Source: Fasciola hepatica
Taxonomy: Eukaryota; Platyhelminthes; Trematoda; Plagiorchiida; Fasciolidae
Length of the DNA stretch: 64,000 nucleotides
Assembly: GCA_948099385.1 (NCBI GenBank)
Contig: CANUEZ040000196.1
Span: forward strand, 3,393,001-3,457,000
Direction: 5' to 3'
Shown here: piece by piece, positions 63,600 to 64,000 of the stretch
Position numbering within the stretch: position 1 is the stretch's first letter
Layout of the letters: each line of letters starts with the position of its first letter
The notes under the pieces: generated by a model
Seen by the model: the letters and a program-made list of their open reading frames with translations, nothing else
Databases searched by the model: none
What the model was told of the DNA's origin: nothing
Position numbers and translations under genes: made by a program

Positions 63600-64000
63600 C
63601 TAAGTAAAACCAAGGCATTCCCTTATGAACAATCCACACAGATTGCTCATACAATGCAATAGAGCAGTAGCAGAGTAGATTTGTATAATATGATTCTCCA
63701 TGCAGCTTGAACACTGAACTGACCATTGCAAATTATGGAAGCATTGTACAGCTGTTTGATCCGCTAAGGGATTCATGCGCATTGCACATGGACAGAACCC
63801 ACTCGGAGACACGAACAAGTGTTAGGGTGAACGAATGTCAGTCGAACATCCAAATCACAAGGCTATCCGATATGGGTCTCAACGCTTTGTTCAACAAATA
63901 CAAAACACGACATAGCACAATCCCCAAATTGGCTTCGGATTTCGCTTTCGCTTTGAACGGTAACAACCAAATTCTTGCACACCGATCCAATCCTATGTTC
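63600..64000. repeat. Partial monomer at right edge, repeat of 61908
   Basis: These 401 bases repeat monomer 61908 at an offset of 1692 bp, including GGGATTCATGCGC and the diverged CAAATACAAAACACGACAT segment (about 62203 and 63895). Monomer 59791 lacks that last segment. The window ends at CCTATGTTC, still inside the satellite. Confidence 0.9.

Larger units (their letters stand above)
1..64000. repeat. Satellite DNA array, ~423-bp monomer, head to tail
   Basis: The same ~423-bp unit recurs from the first to the last base, always in the same orientation. Taking the second C of GGCCTAAGTAAAACC as an arbitrary phase point, starts fall at 137, 560, 982, 1405, 1827, 2250 and so on to 63600: 151 starts, 150 complete copies. 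Most copies from 3939 to 24242 are exactly 423 bp. Elsewhere lengths are 417, 422, 424, 425 or 427 bp because of small indels listed separately. Copies differ from each other by a few per cent by eye. No unique sequence, transposon or gene interrupts the array. Established knowledge: long homogenised tandem arrays of this kind are typical of eukaryotic centromeric, pericentromeric or other heterochromatin. The genomic position and species are not determinable from the sequence. Confidence 0.98.

Noticed and set aside
1..64000. CRISPR array
   Set aside because: The repeats are long and directly adjacent, with no unique spacers and no cas genes.
1..64000. rDNA spacer, 5S or histone-type gene cluster
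   Set aside because: No rRNA, tRNA or histone sequence is recognisable in the 423-bp unit.
1..64000. Naming the species or a known satellite family
   Set aside because: I do not recognise the monomer. A search of repeat databases (Dfam, Repbase) and nt with the copy at 5631-6053 would settle it.

Overview
The whole 64 kb window is one uninterrupted satellite-DNA array. A monomer of about 423 bp (range seen 417-427 bp) repeats head to tail in a single orientation. I count 150 complete monomers between 137 and 63599 (mean about 423.1 bp), plus a 136-bp partial at the left edge and a 401-bp partial at the right edge. Both edges fall inside the array, so neither end of the satellite is visible. 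I see no gene, no RNA gene, no CRISPR array, no inserted transposon and no unique spacer DNA. The many short open frames, mostly on the minus strand, are the same repeat read again and again. The longest family opens with TTG rather than ATG and has no recognisable domain.

An array this long, regular and gene-free, with higher-order repeat (HOR) structure, points to constitutive heterochromatin of a eukaryote (centromeric, pericentromeric, subtelomeric or sex/B chromosome), probably from a long-read assembly. I do not recognise the monomer and cannot name the species. CpG/TpG-type alternation at several fixed positions fits, but does not prove, a host with cytosine methylation.

Layout. (1) 137-26774, left domain: mostly exact 423-bp monomers carrying left-specific variants (for example GCTATGGATGG, ACTAAACTGACCAATG, CATTCGAACAC, TTTCCCTTTGAACGG). 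It contains recent multi-monomer duplications with periods of 1267 bp (3-mer), 1692 bp (4-mer), 2115 bp (5-mer) and 2961 bp (7-mer). (2) 26775-32707: a diverged mosaic block with altered junctions, +2-bp monomers and extended minus-strand frames. (3) 32708-38634: a transition zone holding apparent intermediate alleles. (4) 38635-53866, HOR core: monomer types A, B, C, D and E in units of 3, 4 or 5 monomers (1270, 1692 or 2115 bp). (5) 53867-64000, right domain: hybrids of core types plus its own 4-mer and 5-mer duplications.

Nothing here works as a genetic pathway. The content is the record of unequal crossover and gene conversion. The points most worth a second look are the variable-length HOR core, the near-identical 2961-bp duplication, the diverged block between two array domains, and the haplotype shared between the left edge and that block. 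All alignments were made by eye. Long-read confirmation is needed before the HOR length changes are treated as biology rather than assembly.
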